This document shows, piece after piece, positions 34,400 to 45,889 of a DNA stretch of 64,000 bases (within the stretch, counting starts at the first letter, position 1; each line of letters begins with the position of its first letter). The translations under genes and the position numbers were made by a program. The stretch lies in NCBI GenBank assembly GCA_037176705.1, contig CM073886.1, forward strand, positions 124,272,501 to 124,336,500. The letters are read 5' to 3'. The notes under the pieces are model-generated. The model had not been told where the DNA came from. It searched no databases and worked only from the letters and a program-made list of their open reading frames with translations. The stretch is from Molossus alvarezi (Eukaryota; Chordata; Mammalia; Chiroptera; Molossidae).

Positions 34400-34625
34400 C
34401 TACACTTCCACCAGGTTCTGCCCGAAGTTCCTGCCGCGTGAGGCCCTGGCCATGCACACACTCATTCCACTGTCCGCTCCTCTTGCTCAATTGTCTCTCC
34501 CGTGTTATCATCCCCTTCTGCTCATTTATACCTTTACCCCTTTCTTTGTACTTTATCTCCTTCCTCTAGAATATCAGACCCAGGAGGACAGGGACTTGGT
34601 CGCATCCCTACAGCTGGGACAACAA
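34400..34625 (+). repeat. Possible L2 fragment
   Basis: gaggccctggccatgcacac, gctcctcttgctcaattgtctctc, gaatatcagacccaggaggacagggacttg resemble the L2 3' region. Diverged. Confidence 0.4.
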
Positions 34626-35244
34626 ACGAATCAGCTCATCACTTCGAGTTGTTGGCACAGGTGACAGTTGATGGCCCACCCAGATAAAAGTCCTGGGAGG
34701 ATCTTTCTGATATAAAATATATACCATCTGGGACCTGGACCAGACTCTTACATGCTTATTTTAGGTTCTATTGCTAATGACAGTGCTAGAGTTGCTTTTG
34801 GTGTTAAAGGAAATATATGTTTATACCTAAATATCTTTTTCACATAGCAGTTTTAGGAGACACCTGTTAAGACCACAAAGATTTCAATGATATGAAATCA
34901 CATTTGTGGCCCAGAATACGGAGGAGTCTTCACAGATGTTTGTTTTCGTCCTATAGAGTGAGAGGAGGTTCTGGTATTCCTGGACTTGGGGGTTAGTCAT
35001 CACTGTGAAAAAAAAAAAAAAAACACCTGTTACTCCATGTACACAGTCTTCAATTCCGTGCAACAGAAGTTATGTGGACGATGTGCAAATGCAAGAATGT
35101 TGCTACAAGGATGCATAGATGATCCCTGCAGGTTTTGCAAATTTTCTCCATGTCACTTGGAGAAAATGGAGAATACTTTTCCCTACATGAATACTTCCTA
35201 TGTGTATATCTTCAAAGACAGAGCATATTCCAATGGCATAGACA
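34626..35244. other. Unassigned stretch
   Basis: No gene recognised. Contains an A-run at about 35007-35022. A 122-codon plus-strand frame (34986-35354) runs through the A-run and into the transposon fragment below, which argues against coding. Confidence 0.4.
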
Positions 35245-35351
35245 GTGTTTCCCAAATGGTAGTCCGGAGCACTGCAAGCATCTGTGAGATTTTAATTAAA
35301 GTTCCTCAAAGGACATATTGCATTGTCAAAGAAATTTGGAGAAGACTGGGT
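35245..35351. mobile_element. Possible hAT-type MITE fragment
   Basis: cagtgtttcccaaatggtag at the left and aaatttggagaagactgg at the right resemble the terminal inverted repeats of small hAT (Charlie-type) elements. About 107 bp. No target duplication resolved. Confidence 0.35.
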
Positions 35352-35694
35352 TAAAGGAGACTAAATGAATTCCAAATCACAAGGCTTCTTCTTGCCTTTT
35401 ATATAGCAACCTGTGTTGTGAATCTTCCACAGATAAATCAGACATGTTGGATTTTACAAATTTACTTCATCAAAAACCCATCTTCATAGCCCTTCAAGCT
35501 TGACTGAACATGCGTCGAAATACCCAGTATAATTTAAAAGATTTGATTTTTTCTATACTTCTCTAAGTTGGCGGGAGGACTATGATCCCCACATACAGAT
35601 AAGACAGAGGCTCTCGGCCTCCCGCACAGGCTGTAACAGGATAGAGCGAATTAGAGTCTTCAGTCTGGATTTTCATTTTCATCCCATTGCACCA

Positions 35695-36020
35695 TATTGC
35701 CATCTGTGTCCGGCTCCTAGGGCTGCTGTAACGAATGACCACAACCCGGGCTGATTCAACAGCAGACACGTCTTCCTATCACAGTTCTGGAGGCTCGGAG
35801 AGAACCCTGTTTCCTGCTTCTTTCGCAGCTTCTGGTGGTTGCCAGCGATTCTTGGAGGTCCTTGGCTTGTAGCCGCATCGCTCTCCATTTCGGCCTGTCT
35901 TCACAGAAGCCTCTCCCCTGTGTGTCTCTCCCCTTCTAAGGACATTAGTCATGGGGTTTTCTGACTTGTTCTCCTGCAGAGAGGTGTGCTGTGTGCAAGT
36001 GTGAAGACCTCATTCTTCTA
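35695..36020 (-). mobile_element. MaLR (MST/MLT1-type) LTR, partial
   Basis: Reverse orientation: gggctgctgtaacgaatgaccac, cacagttctggaggctcgg, cagcttctggtggttgccagcgattc, ccttggcttgtagccgcatcgctc, cccctgtgtgtctctccccttctaaggacatta. This is the standard antisense order of MaLR LTRs. The LTR 5' part (right side) is missing or very diverged. Confidence 0.8.
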
Positions 36021-36327
36021 GCTGGAATATGATCTTTGTTCTACAACCCAGCATGGTGTCCTCTTCAACACCTTTGGCTGAGTAATTGCCTCTGCTCGCA
36101 CCAGACTTCCGTGCAGAGTTCTCAGCACAACGCATCCCTTTGACACAAAGAGGTTGTGCAAATAATTTGCTAACGGTTCTCAGAATGGCCGTGGCTTTTG
36201 GGTCATGCCAGCTTTGTGGGACATTGTTCTCTCCCTCAAGGTTGCTCTGTTGGTAAGGTTGAGTCTAGAGTTGCTGGCAGCTGTCCTTGTCACTTCTGGG
36301 GAGAAGCTTCCTTAGCATCAGCCAACA

Positions 36328-36469
36328 TAAAGAAATGAAGAGAGCCCTGGCCAGTTTGGCTCAGCGGCTGAGCGTCGGCCTGTGGACCAGAGAGTCCTGG
36401 ATTTGGTTCCTGCTAGGGGCAAGTACCACAAAATAAATAAAAAATAAAAAAATGTAAAGAAATGAAGAG
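36328..36469 (+). mobile_element. Head-only short SINE (tRNA-like part + A-rich tail)
   Basis: The tRNA-like head starts GCCCTGGCCAGTTTGGCTC at 36343 and ends CTAGGGGCAAGTACCA, then passes directly to an A-rich tail (aaaataaataaaaaataaaa). A perfect 15-bp TSD, taaagaaatgaagag, lies at 36328-36342 and 36455-36469. The complete TSD shows that the short form is a real insertion product, not a later deletion of a full-length SINE. Confidence 0.92.
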
Positions 36470-36744
36470 GAAGGAGGGGAAAAAGGAGAGGGGAGGCGGT
36501 CAGAGAGGAAGGAGAACTCTAATAGATCAAATCGAACTGAGGCCCTGGATCCAGCCATTCCTGAACTTGGTTATTATAAAAGCCCTGGCCCTCCCACCCC
36601 ACCAAATCCCCTCTTCATTTGAGATAGATTGAGGTAGACATCTGTTCCTTGCCTGTACCATCCAGACAAATACAGTATGGAATTCCTTATGCCCATTTTG
36701 TCTGGTAGAGGGGAGGAGGTGAACAAATGAGCCCGCTTTGGGCC

Positions 36745-36805
36745 AGGTTGTGTTATGACAGTTAAGCCTTATAACAATTCTATCAATGAGGTATTACTAA
36801 CCCAT
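36745..36805 (-). repeat. Possible MIR fragment
   Basis: agttaagccttataacaattctatcaatgaggtattactaaccc resembles the reversed MIR 'cctcacaacaaccctatgaggtag...cccc' segment. Confidence 0.4.
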
Positions 36806-36864
36806 AAATACAAAATTCAAGACATGTGGATAGTATATTCCTTTAACTTTTAAGAATAAATGTT

Positions 36865-37118
36865 GCCCTGGCCGGTTTGGCTCAGCGGTTAGAGCATAGG
36901 TTCGTGGACCAGAGAGACCCAGGTTCGGTTCCTGCTAATGGCACGTACCTCGGTTGCAGTTTGTCCCCAGCCTCGGTTGGGGTCTTGTGGAAGGCAGCTG
37001 CTCGATGTGTCTCTTTCACGTCGATGTTTCTCTCTCTCTTGCTCCCTCTCTCCCTCCCACTCCTTCTGAAGATGAATGCAAAAATGTCCTTGGGTGAGGA
37101 TAAAGACGAATAAATAAG
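36865..37118 (+). mobile_element. Ves SINE, CTTGGGTGAGGATAAA-type subfamily
   Basis: Full length from GCCCTGGCCGGTTTGGCTC at 36865, through GGCAGCTGCTCGATGTG, to GATGAATGCAAAAATG and TCCTTGGGTGAGGATAAAG. It shares its tail variant with the copy at 43989. A weak TSD (gaataaat) may lie before 36864 and near 37108. Confidence 0.92.
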
Positions 37119-37139
37119 TAAGTGTTAAAGTGAAATGAA

Positions 37140-37225
37140 TATACATGTGTGTATGTCTGTGTATGTGTAGCTATATCTACATCCGTATGTATACATATAT
37201 CCGTATATATGTACATGTCTGTTTG
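37140..37225 (+). repeat. TG/TA-rich low-complexity tract
   Basis: Irregular tgtgtatg and tacatatat words over about 85 bp directly after the SINE at 36865. Confidence 0.6.
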
Positions 37226-38134
37226 TTTGTGTGAAATAAATGGAACTGGCTTGTGAGTGGTGGAGAGACCTCCGCTTCCTTTTCAGAAGCAGTGAGGCTG
37301 TCGAGGTGCCAAGTCCCTGGCACCAGGGCGGTCAGCTCTGCAGTGGAACCTGGAGTTGCACTTGAACATACTGGGAAATACAGTTTGATTGCATCACAAA
37401 CAAGTCGTGTGAAACCAGGGACGACCTAGAAGCTCTCAGTTACTGGAAATCAGGTGCAGGAAGGAACGCAGCAGCCGGAGAGCAGGAACAAAGCCTCCAT
37501 CTCCAGGGTTAGCGCTGGGGCTGGGGGCTGGGGGTGGGGGGTGGGCATGTGTGAGGCTTTAAAGGGACCGTCTTCATTCCATTTAATGCTGCACGGTCCC
37601 TCTGTGATGGCCCTAACTGCTTTATGTCAAAATTATAATAATACCATAGGTGTCAAGCTTCAGTTTCTTCCCTTTGCTGTGATCACCTAATTAGGCCAGG
37701 ACCATCCTCACGCACATCACATGCTGTGAATCTCGTAGTCACTCAACCTTCGCTACAGGAGAAAACTTCAACCCACGAGCACGCATTCTGCCAGAGGCCC
37801 TGCCTCATCAGAGCTGGTGCTTGCCTGCCTGGCCAGCCTCACTTCCTGGCCTCTGGCTCATGCCCAGCTCAACCAGCCCGTCACAAAGCACACCTGCCAA
37901 GCAGTGGCCGTACAACCCAGCCCCTGCCTTAATTTCCTGCAGGTGCTTCTCGGTGCGGCGCCTACACCCTAAGTTAATCGTCTTGTTCTCTGTGCTCCTC
38001 ACGCGTCTGCTTCTGTAGCATACACACATTTTGTTTTGGATTCTGAGATAATTAGGGTAACACTTCTGGCACCTAAATGTGCGAGAGGATCACGAGGGGC
38101 AGATTTTGCTCTGGGAAATACTCAACTATAGTGA
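37226..38134. other. Unassigned stretch with a G-run cluster
   Basis: 37517-37545 holds five runs of 3-6 G separated by 1-2 bases, a strong G-quadruplex pattern on the plus strand. No gene or named repeat otherwise. Confidence 0.5.
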
Positions 38135-38345
38135 ATGCAGTTACAGGTTTTGAGGTCAAACCAATTGAGTTTAAATTCTAATTTCACTTCTTATTTCCTA
38201 TGAGACCTTGGATACTTATCTTCCCCAGGCTCAGTTTTCTCATTTATAAAATGGGGACAAGAATATTAACACTCCATAAGATTACTGTAAAAGATTAATT
38301 GAGATAATCTATGTCAAGTGATTGTTGCAGGCACAGTCAACACAT
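38135..38345 (+). repeat. MIR, nearly full length
   Basis: ttttgaggtcaaaccaattgagtttaaattc, gaccttggatacttatcttccccaggctcagttttctc, atttataaaatggggacaag, gattaattgagataatctatg and ttgcaggcacagtcaacacataa follow MIR from end to end. Confidence 0.88.
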
Positions 38346-40903
38346 AATGTATTATTTTTGTCTATTAACTTGGGAAAGAAGGACACTTGCTGTAGAAATT
38401 GGCCTAAGTTATGCCTGGAGCATTATTAGGCCATGTGCAAGGCACTGGACCGCATCAGCTCTGTTTTCCTCTCTGGCTGGTGCACAAGAGCTGCCCACAC
38501 AGCTGACGAGGGAAAAACACCCTCTGTGCCAATCACCCAAGAAGACACCTGAGTCCTACTGTTTCCAGAATTCTCTGAAGGTTCCAATCACATTTCTGTA
38601 CTGCTGATTTAGGGGCAGAAGCAGCCCCAAATTCCATGACAGACTTTCCTCCTGAGTCTTAAAACTTAAGTCTTTGTTGAGTAGGTCTAGCTGCTTTTGA
38701 CCCTGTTCCAAGGATCTGCATTGGCATGAACAAATGAAACACAGTTCTGGCAGGCTCCCAGGCTCCTCCTGTAATTTAAGGATCTCAGACCTCAGCCGCC
38801 AGCCCCTCCTGTACGTCTCAAGAAAAATCACATCATGGGGCGACCGCAGACTAGGAGTTCTGGAGGTAGCACCGTCTCTTCCTAGCCCAGCCAGGTGAAA
38901 ACGCGCAATTAAACCAGCCATAGTGTGTGGCTTCCTAATTAGTGGTGTTACCAGAGACTGTGATGTCATGTTGTGGGTCAGTGTGAGTGCAGACCCAATG
39001 GGAAGATCCATGGCCGAACTTGGTGCTGGTGAGGCCTGGTTAATCAGGGGTACACCAGATGGAAACCACTCCGGCCTGTAGGTCAGTGTGTGTCTCCCAA
39101 CTGGCTCCTTTTACAGAATCAAATGTCATTTATTTGATTAGACAGCCCAAAGGATAATTTCGTTAATCTGAGTCAGTATGTCTTTCCTCTAAACTGAAAG
39201 ATGCGTCTAAGTTCTCTGGGTTTCTCTTCAGTGTCAGAAGGAGGACGTTTTTATTGAGAAGATTCCCCCTAGATCCGTTGTCTACCTCCTCGCAGGGCAG
39301 TGTCCAGGACGGACCAAGTGCATGCAGGAGGGAGGGAGCAAGGCTGCAGATTATACGTTAACAAAGCGGGTATGAACTTTGACCTTTAACACTTGGCGAG
39401 TGGTCACAGAGGGCAGTTTCATCTAATCTATTAGCATCTGTGAAAAGAGTTTCAGGCACTCACTTTCCGAGGACAGAGGTTGCTCATTTCAGTGGAACAA
39501 GATGGACAGCCAAGGTCAACGAGGCATGGCAAATATGTTCGCCCGCCCATGGTGGAGGCGGGCGGGGGGACTGTTTTTTCCCCCACAGCATTTAACAAAT
39601 AGCTTCCTAGTGTAATTTTAAATCAGAACCTCACATGCTACACTATGGGCAGAAGAACCATTTCTTTTTAGTACAGTTTTATTTTTCTCCCTGACATCTG
39701 TTTTTTGCACTTTCTGAAATAAAAATTTCATTTCGCTATTGCTGTGAGGTGTGGGGTTGGCCTCACCCATAGAAACAACTTAAAGCTTAAGTGAGATTGT
39801 CTGAGCCTCTCTTTCGACTTGAAAAGCGATCGGAATTCAAATCCGAAAGTCTCAGCACCACCCCAAGGAATCCTCGCCTGCGTTTCTCAGCCGGGAGAAA
39901 TGCAGCATGTGCCCCATCTAGCGGTATGACTTGGAATTGTCCCTAACGTTGATCTACCACGTGCTTCACATTTCAACCGGAAACTAGGATAGAGAGTGCA
40001 GATAAGAGACAATTAAAAGATAAAGTTCCTATTCTTAAAGAATTTATGATGTATGGGAAAGAAGGCAAACGCCTTAACAATCATTACAGACGTCTAATAA
40101 GCACTTTCACAAGGGTTCTGAGAAGATGGCGGATTTAGTGCAGAAAGCTTGGCCCCTTTCTCCTCCCAAGGTCCCCACTGGGCCTTTGGGGAGTCGGTCT
40201 GTATAAGGATGGGCAAGAGGAGGGAGGGAAAGCGCAGCCAACCACAGAGTCAGGAGGGAGGTGGTCCCACTTGCAAAGCAAAGATCAAGTGCTGGGGACA
40301 GCGTGGGAGCAACCAAGTCATTTCCTTGCAAGACCCTGTGATGGGGGAGTGAAGAACCGCAGGCCTGAGAAGACACTGACACCTTTGGAGGACCCTCGGG
40401 CTAACTCCAATCATGCTGCAGATGCTTGAGGAGGTCAGCCAGCTGCCCAGGCCTGTCGCCTCAGTGACCTTCAGCAGGGCTGTCACATTCCACAGTTGTC
40501 CAGGAGAGGCCTGATTTGAGAAGCCAAACTGCTCCCCTCAGGTGCTAACTTTCTTTGTCTCAAGATCTGGAGGAAGCCTAGGGACCAGGTGGCCTCCCTT
40601 CCTACCCACGAATTCCAGGACCACAGTTGGCTGCCCTGCTGTCACCAGCTTCCTGGGATAGTAAAGTGTGTTTTCTTTTTCTGTCTGCCAACTTATAATT
40701 GCCAAGGAAATAGATCTGCCCATTCTAAAGACTCTCCCTGATAAGATGCTGAACAGCTGGTGGGCCTGTGAACACGGTGATAGGTGATAACACTGAAAAG
40801 GCTATATAGGATACTGTGCTTAAAAAACAAAAAAAGAACATACAAGTATATTGTAGCCAAACATGGTAAAAGACTGGAAAAAAGTATATCGATGTCTATG
40901 ATG
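38346..40903. other. Unassigned stretch
   Basis: No gene or named repeat. The longest open frame is 151 codons on the minus strand (38556-39011), without recognisable features. A G-rich patch occurs near 39552-39572. Confidence 0.4.
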
Positions 40904-41556
40904 CTATGCCGGACGCTTCCTAGGGCATACTCTTTGTGTGGGATGCACGTTTGTGAGAGATGGGTGGTCCCGAACTCTTGGAGCTATCCTGGCCAATCTT
41001 GTTTGCCGCCATCTCCGCTTCAATCTCTTGGCATTCTGCCCCCTCCCTGCTTCCTGGGCCTCCTGCCGTGGGGTATTTGCATCTGCAGCTGCCTCCTGCG
41101 CTTTTGAGCTACATCTCAGCATCTTGCAAAATTCTCCTACTCAGTGTGAAGTTCTTTAAGACCTTTACACGTCATCCTGTTCCGTAGCGCATGCTTCCTG
41201 TTCATTTGATTTCCATGTCAAACTTTCTTGAATTTGAGTATTTTCTTATACATAGGACCTCATTCACAAGTCCTTTCTTCCTTTTCAAGTCTCAGTTCCC
41301 TGTCCTTCTGAGCTGACTTCTTTTCCTCTGTTCTGCTATTACTTTGTCCAGTTCTTCCCCCGAGCCTTCTCTTCCTCACATTGCTGAGCCACACATTTAT
41401 GAGATATCTTCTGTTTTCTTTCCACATGTTTTCTTTTTTCTGCTTCTTTTTAAAGTCAACCTTTTCCTGTAACGATTGAAGGGCCCTCGACATGAGCTTG
41501 ACATTCAAGTTCTGCTCTGCTCTGTATTTCAGCAGAGCATGCTTGACCTTCTCCAC
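40904..41556 (-). pseudogene. Possible decayed coding fragment, charged helical composition (not identified)
   Basis: Minus-strand frames at 41260-41556 (98 codons) and 40904-41122 (72 codons) are unusually rich in Lys, Arg, Glu and Gln, with helical runs such as KKKQKKENMWKENRRY and KAQEAAADANTPRQEAQEAG. This pattern resembles frameshifted pieces of one charged helical protein, with stops and frame changes between them. I could not identify a parent gene, found no poly-A tail or TSD, and cannot exclude chance. Confidence 0.25.
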
Positions 41557-41637
41557 CTTATGATGAACATCTCAACCCACTGAACACAGAGTAGAATATC
41601 ATCAAATTAATAAAAGGCTGTCCACAAAAATCCTGTA

Positions 41638-41688
41638 GTTAATCCTCACCTGAGGATATTTTTTTTGCATTTATCTTCAGATAGAGAG

Positions 41689-41727
<39 letters not shown>

Positions 41728-41861
41728 GTTGCCTCCTGCACAACCCTGACTGGGCCGGGGACTGAACCACAACCAAGGTACCTGCCCTTGACCAGAATCG
41801 AACCCTCCACTCTTTGGTCCACAGGCTAATGCTCTAACTGTTGAGCCAAACCAGCCAGGGC
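41638..41861 (-). mobile_element. Ves SINE
   Basis: On the minus strand: GCCCTGGCTGGTTTGGCTC, GGTTCGATTCTGG, GGCAGGTACCTTGGTTG, GGAGGCAACCAATC, (CT)n, ending AAAAAATATCCTCAGGTGAGG. It lies just left of the old L1. Confidence 0.92.
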
Positions 41862-41892
41862 AATACTTTTTACCTAAGGTTGAGAAAAAGGC

Positions 41893-43450
41893 AAGTTGCT
41901 GACCAGTAGAATAAGGTGAGAAATGAAATGAAAGCTACATGGGTTGGAAAGAAGGGGACTGTGTTTGCAGATATGACTACATACATAGAAAATCCTGAGA
42001 AGTCTTCAAAAAGCTACCAGAACCAATATTTTTTTAAGCAATGTTGCAGGTTACAAGGTCCATATGCAAAAATTAGTTTTAGTTTTATACATTAGCAATA
42101 AACAACTGAAATAGAAATAAAAAAATAATACCATTCATCAATTCACTGTAGTATCCAAAAATGAGAGATAGTTGGGGAGGGATGAGATAAACCAAAGAAC
42201 TTATATGCATGTATGCATAACCAATGGACAGAGACAACAATGGTTGGCTAGGGGGCAGGGCAGGGGCGGTATAGGGAGGAGGGTGTCTGGGGTGGGGGGG
42301 AGGAGAAACATCTGTAACAAAAATAAATTAATTTAAAAAGAGAGAGATATTAAGGGAAAAATGTAACAAAAAATGTACCAGACCCAGACAGTAAAAGCTA
42401 CAAGATACTACTGAAAAAAGAAAATGAAATAAATATAGAAATATAATTTAGTGAATCAGAAGACTAAATATTATTATATTTTCAATTCTCCCCAAATTTA
42501 TTTATTTCTCCATAAATATTTCATAGATTAAAAAGAAAAAAAAAGATGATAACTTGGACTTTATCAAAATAAAAATCTTTGTTCTTCAAAACAAACAAAC
42601 AAACAAACAAAAAACAACAAAGAAAACAAAGGGGAAAGATTTGAAGGAAACATGCCAAACACATCTGCTAAAGGACTTGTATCCTACAATTCAAAAGGAA
42701 GAAGATACATTACAAAACAGGCAAAAGATGCATAGATGGCAAAGAAGGTATATGAATACCAAATATGCAAATTAAAAAATGTTTAACATCATTAGTTGTT
42801 AGAATAGCTAAAATCAATGAAATTGAATATGTTAAGTATTTTTGCAAGGCTATAGGATAATTGGAACTCATCCTAGTTGATTGGAAATAAAATGATACAA
42901 CCACTTGGTAGCTCCTTTATGCTTAACCATCTACCTACCATCCAACCCAACAGCTGTAGGTATTTGGCCAAGGGAAGTTAAAGTGTCTGCCCGGGGTCAT
43001 GTCTGTGGATTTGTGTGGCAGCTTTATTCACAGTAGCCCAAACCTAGAAACAACCAGTACCCACGAAATGCTAATGTGCAATAAAAAGGAATGAAGTATT
43101 GTTATACAAAACAGTATCACTGGGTCTTGAAATCTTTACACTAAGTAACAGAATCCGCACACTGAAAATAACATGTGTGTTTCTTATATAATTCCATTCA
43201 TATAAAATTCTAGAAAAGGAAAGCTATTGTGAAATACAGTAGGTCAGTGGTTGCTAAGGCTTGGTGGGGGGATCCCTAGGGGTTGGAGAGGGAACAAGGG
43301 ATATATCACGAGGGGCACAGAATATATTAGGGTGGTGGAAATTTTTGTTAGCTTGATAGTGGGCATGATTATTCAACTGTACACAGTTGATAAAACACAT
43401 AAAACTTTACTGTTAAAATTGATGCATTTTACCTGCATTTAAAAAAATCT
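41893..43450 (+). mobile_element. Old L1 LINE, ORF2 3' part and 3' UTR, interrupted
   Basis: 41893-42170 follows the ORF2 segment 'gcaataaggcaagaaaatgaa...tttgcagatgac...gttgcaggatacaa'. 42350-43080 continues with 'cttggactttatcaaaataaaaatc', 'aaaggacttgtatcct' and 'gcagctttattcacagtagcc'. 43080-43450 gives the 3' UTR ('aataaaaaggaatgaagta', 'ggtcagtggttgctaaggc', 'caactgtacacagttgataaaa'). Stops and frameshifts are frequent, so there is no functional reverse transcriptase. Copy interrupted by a younger L1 tail. Confidence 0.85.
42163..42349 (+). mobile_element. Younger L1 3' tail inserted in old L1
   Basis: 171 bp (42171-42341) of bat-type L1 3' UTR: aaagaacttatatgcatgta, gcataaccaatggacagagac, a G-rich tract, gaaacatctgtaacaaaaat, A-rich tail. 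It is flanked by an 8-bp direct repeat gagagata (42163-42170 and 42342-42349), and the older L1 resumes after it. Confidence 0.82.
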
Positions 43451-43574
43451 CATCAATTTAAAAATAGCTAAAAAGTGTGTCACTTAATGCTATTTGTTGT
43501 AAGCTTACTATATGTAAGACTCACTGCTATTTTTTGGGATGAGGTCTAGCAATAATCACATCTGTAACAACTGC
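43451..43574. other. Short unassigned spacer
   Basis: AT-rich sequence between the L1 end and the MIR. Confidence 0.4.
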
Positions 43575-43760
43575 TTAATATTAGCTAATGACTATCAATG
43601 CTTACTACAGGGCAGGCACTGTTTTGAGCGATTGTACAGTTTTTGTTAATTTAGTCTTTCAAACAACATGGTGAAGGAAATATTCTATCTTTGTTTGACA
43701 GAGGAGGAATCTGATCAGAAAAATATTAACAGCTACTAAGTGGCACCTTGACATTTGAAA
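43575..43760 (-). repeat. MIR fragment
   Basis: tgcttactacagggcaggcactgttttgagcg, then tttagtctttcaaacaacatggtgaaggaaatattctatctttgtttgacagaggaggaatctga and ctactaagtggca: reversed MIR order. Confidence 0.75.
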
Positions 43761-43975
43761 ACAGGCAGTTCGACTTAGAGACCAGATTTTTAACCACAAC
43801 CATATACTAAGAGGCAAATATAGAGAATGTTTACATGTCAATATAATACAATATGAATAGTCCTCCAAATAAACGGTATACCCAAATAGTAAGTTGTATA
43901 AACTCGAAAAGGGTGAGACTTCTCCTGGGAAGGCTTTAGTAGGAAAGGTAATTCCAGTTTGGAGTCTCAAAGGTT

Positions 43976-44244
43976 AAGAAAGATTTGAGCCCTGGCCAGT
44001 TTGGCTCAGAGGTTAGAGCGCCGTCCCACAGACCAGAGAGACCCGGGTTTGGTTCCTACTAAGGGCACGAACCTCGGTTGCAGTTCGTCCCTGGCCCCAG
44101 TTGGGGTCGTGTGGGTGGCAGCCAGCCGATGTGTCTCTCTCACCTGGATGTTTCTCTCCCTCTCTAGCTCCCACTCTATCTGAAGATAAATGCAAAAATG
44201 TCCTTGGGTGAGGATAAAACAGAAGACAAAAAAGAAAGATTTGA
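43976..44244 (+). mobile_element. Ves SINE with intact 13-bp TSD
   Basis: Full-length element from GCCCTGGCCAGTTTGGCTC at 43989 to the tail GATAAATGCAAAAATG...GGATAAAACAG. A perfect TSD, aagaaagatttga, lies at 43976-43988 and 44232-44244. Same tail variant as the copy at 36865. Confidence 0.95.
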
Positions 44245-45524
44245 ATTGTTGAGTAGCATCAGAAAATAATTTTCTGAACGTGACCTGACATTAGGCAAGA
44301 CACGATACTTCTCCATTAACACTACCGTTTCGTTCTTGGGCTCATTGGGATGTTCTCAGTAACAGAAGGTGAACGCTCAATCTCTTATAAACAAAGGTCA
44401 CGTCGACTTGTTAATTGTAATAATGTGTGTTTTTAAATCAAAAGTAATTCTTATATGAAATGCTAACATCTGCTATTAGATTAGATATTAAAAGATATAT
44501 TTAGAGATAATTTTTGAAAGCTGAAGCCCAATCTTCCACAGGTTTGAAGGGAAAAAAAATTGCTTCAAATGCAGTGCTCTAACCTATCCAGCAGATGGCA
44601 ATATAATCACTGTTTAAAAAATTGTTTTGCTATGGAACTTGCAAAAAAAAGAAATAAAAACGACTTACCCTTTCCATTTTATTTATTGTTTTATTTTTGT
44701 AGTGTGTGTGTGTGCCTTTCCCTGTGGTGGATCTTGTTAGATTGCTAAAATAACGCATTCTACACAAAATTTTTAAGGTTGTAATGCTTGGTTACAGCCT
44801 AATTCAGAAGGATCTTTAATGCTAAACTAGACACTGATCTTTACTCTTCAGAAAATGGAGAGAGAATAGATGGATTCGAGTCAGGAGGAACATAATTAGA
44901 ATTGCATGTTAGTAAAAGAACTCTCACAGGGAATGGGTGAATGGAAGGCCGTAGAAAGATGGGATCAATGTCGGTTAGAAATGGTCTAGAGCAGAGGTAG
45001 CAGGAACTTGATCTTAAGCATAGCAGAGAGAGTATGGCTTGGATGAGGACATAAGAGCAGGCATAGAAGTAAAAGAACTGAGCAACGGACTGGATGTTAG
45101 AAGTTTAAGAGGAGGGCGAGCAAAGATGACTCGTCTCAATTCTGGTTCGGGGGAGCTATCACAGGTGCCTTAGCAGAAGGGGCGGGTTGGACACAGTGGG
45201 TCTTTCGAGTGCTGTGGTGCTTCTACACGCCCATCTAACTCAGCTGTCAGCAGGTGGGCCTGCTGTTTAGATGAAAAATAAAATTTAAGAGACAGACATA
45301 GTGAGTAGCTGTGGCTGTGGGAATAGATAAGCTAGTCAGAGAGAGGAAAAGGCTGAATTCCTAAGAAGCTTCTGGATGATTTAGGAGAAACCAAAGATGT
45401 GGTTAAGCAGTATTTTCAGGTGGGTGTGATGTTAGCCTATGAACAGGATGAACGAAGCAGGAGTAACATATTTCGAGAAGTTAGAAATCGTTTGAAAAGG
45501 GCCATTGGTTTTTGTTTTGTTTTG
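44245..45524. other. Unassigned stretch, part resembling an old repeat
   Basis: About 44840-45480 (agagaatagatggattcgag, gaggtagcaggaacttgatc, ggcttggatgaggacataag) resembles the unnamed ancient repeat noted at 9640. The remainder is AT-rich and unassigned. Confidence 0.35.
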
Positions 45525-45715
45525 TTTTAATGTTTATTAATTTATTTTTATCACAGATGTTTCTCCTTTCTCCCCCCTAGATACCCTCCTCCCCATCCTG
45601 CCCCCCGCACTCCCAGCAGTGTTGTCTATGTCCATTGGTTATGCATATAAGTTCTTTGGTTCATCTCATGCATCCCCCCCACCCCTTACTCTGAGGTTTG
45701 TCAGTCTGAACCCTA
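45525..45715 (-). mobile_element. L1 3' UTR fragment (bat-type)
   Basis: The plus strand reads the reverse of the L1 tail: a T-rich tract, cacagatgtttctcc, a C-rich block, gtccattggttatgcatataagttctttgg. Same tail as at 25650 and 42171. Confidence 0.78.
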
Positions 45716-45889
45716 CTTACTTTAAGAATTGGTTAAACAAGTTGATGGAGGTAGAAGGATTATTGTGAGAAGGAATATAAAAAGAGGGTAAAATCTCTTT
45801 TGAGAAGCCTGGAGGGGAAGAAATGTTTGTCCACCACAGAGCAAGGGAAATCTTTACACAACAGAGGGACTTCAGCATGTCTGTGTCTT

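Noticed and set aside
41893..43450. Functional reverse transcriptase
   Set aside because: The L1 ORF2 part is interrupted by stops, indels and a second L1 tail, and lacks the 5' domains.
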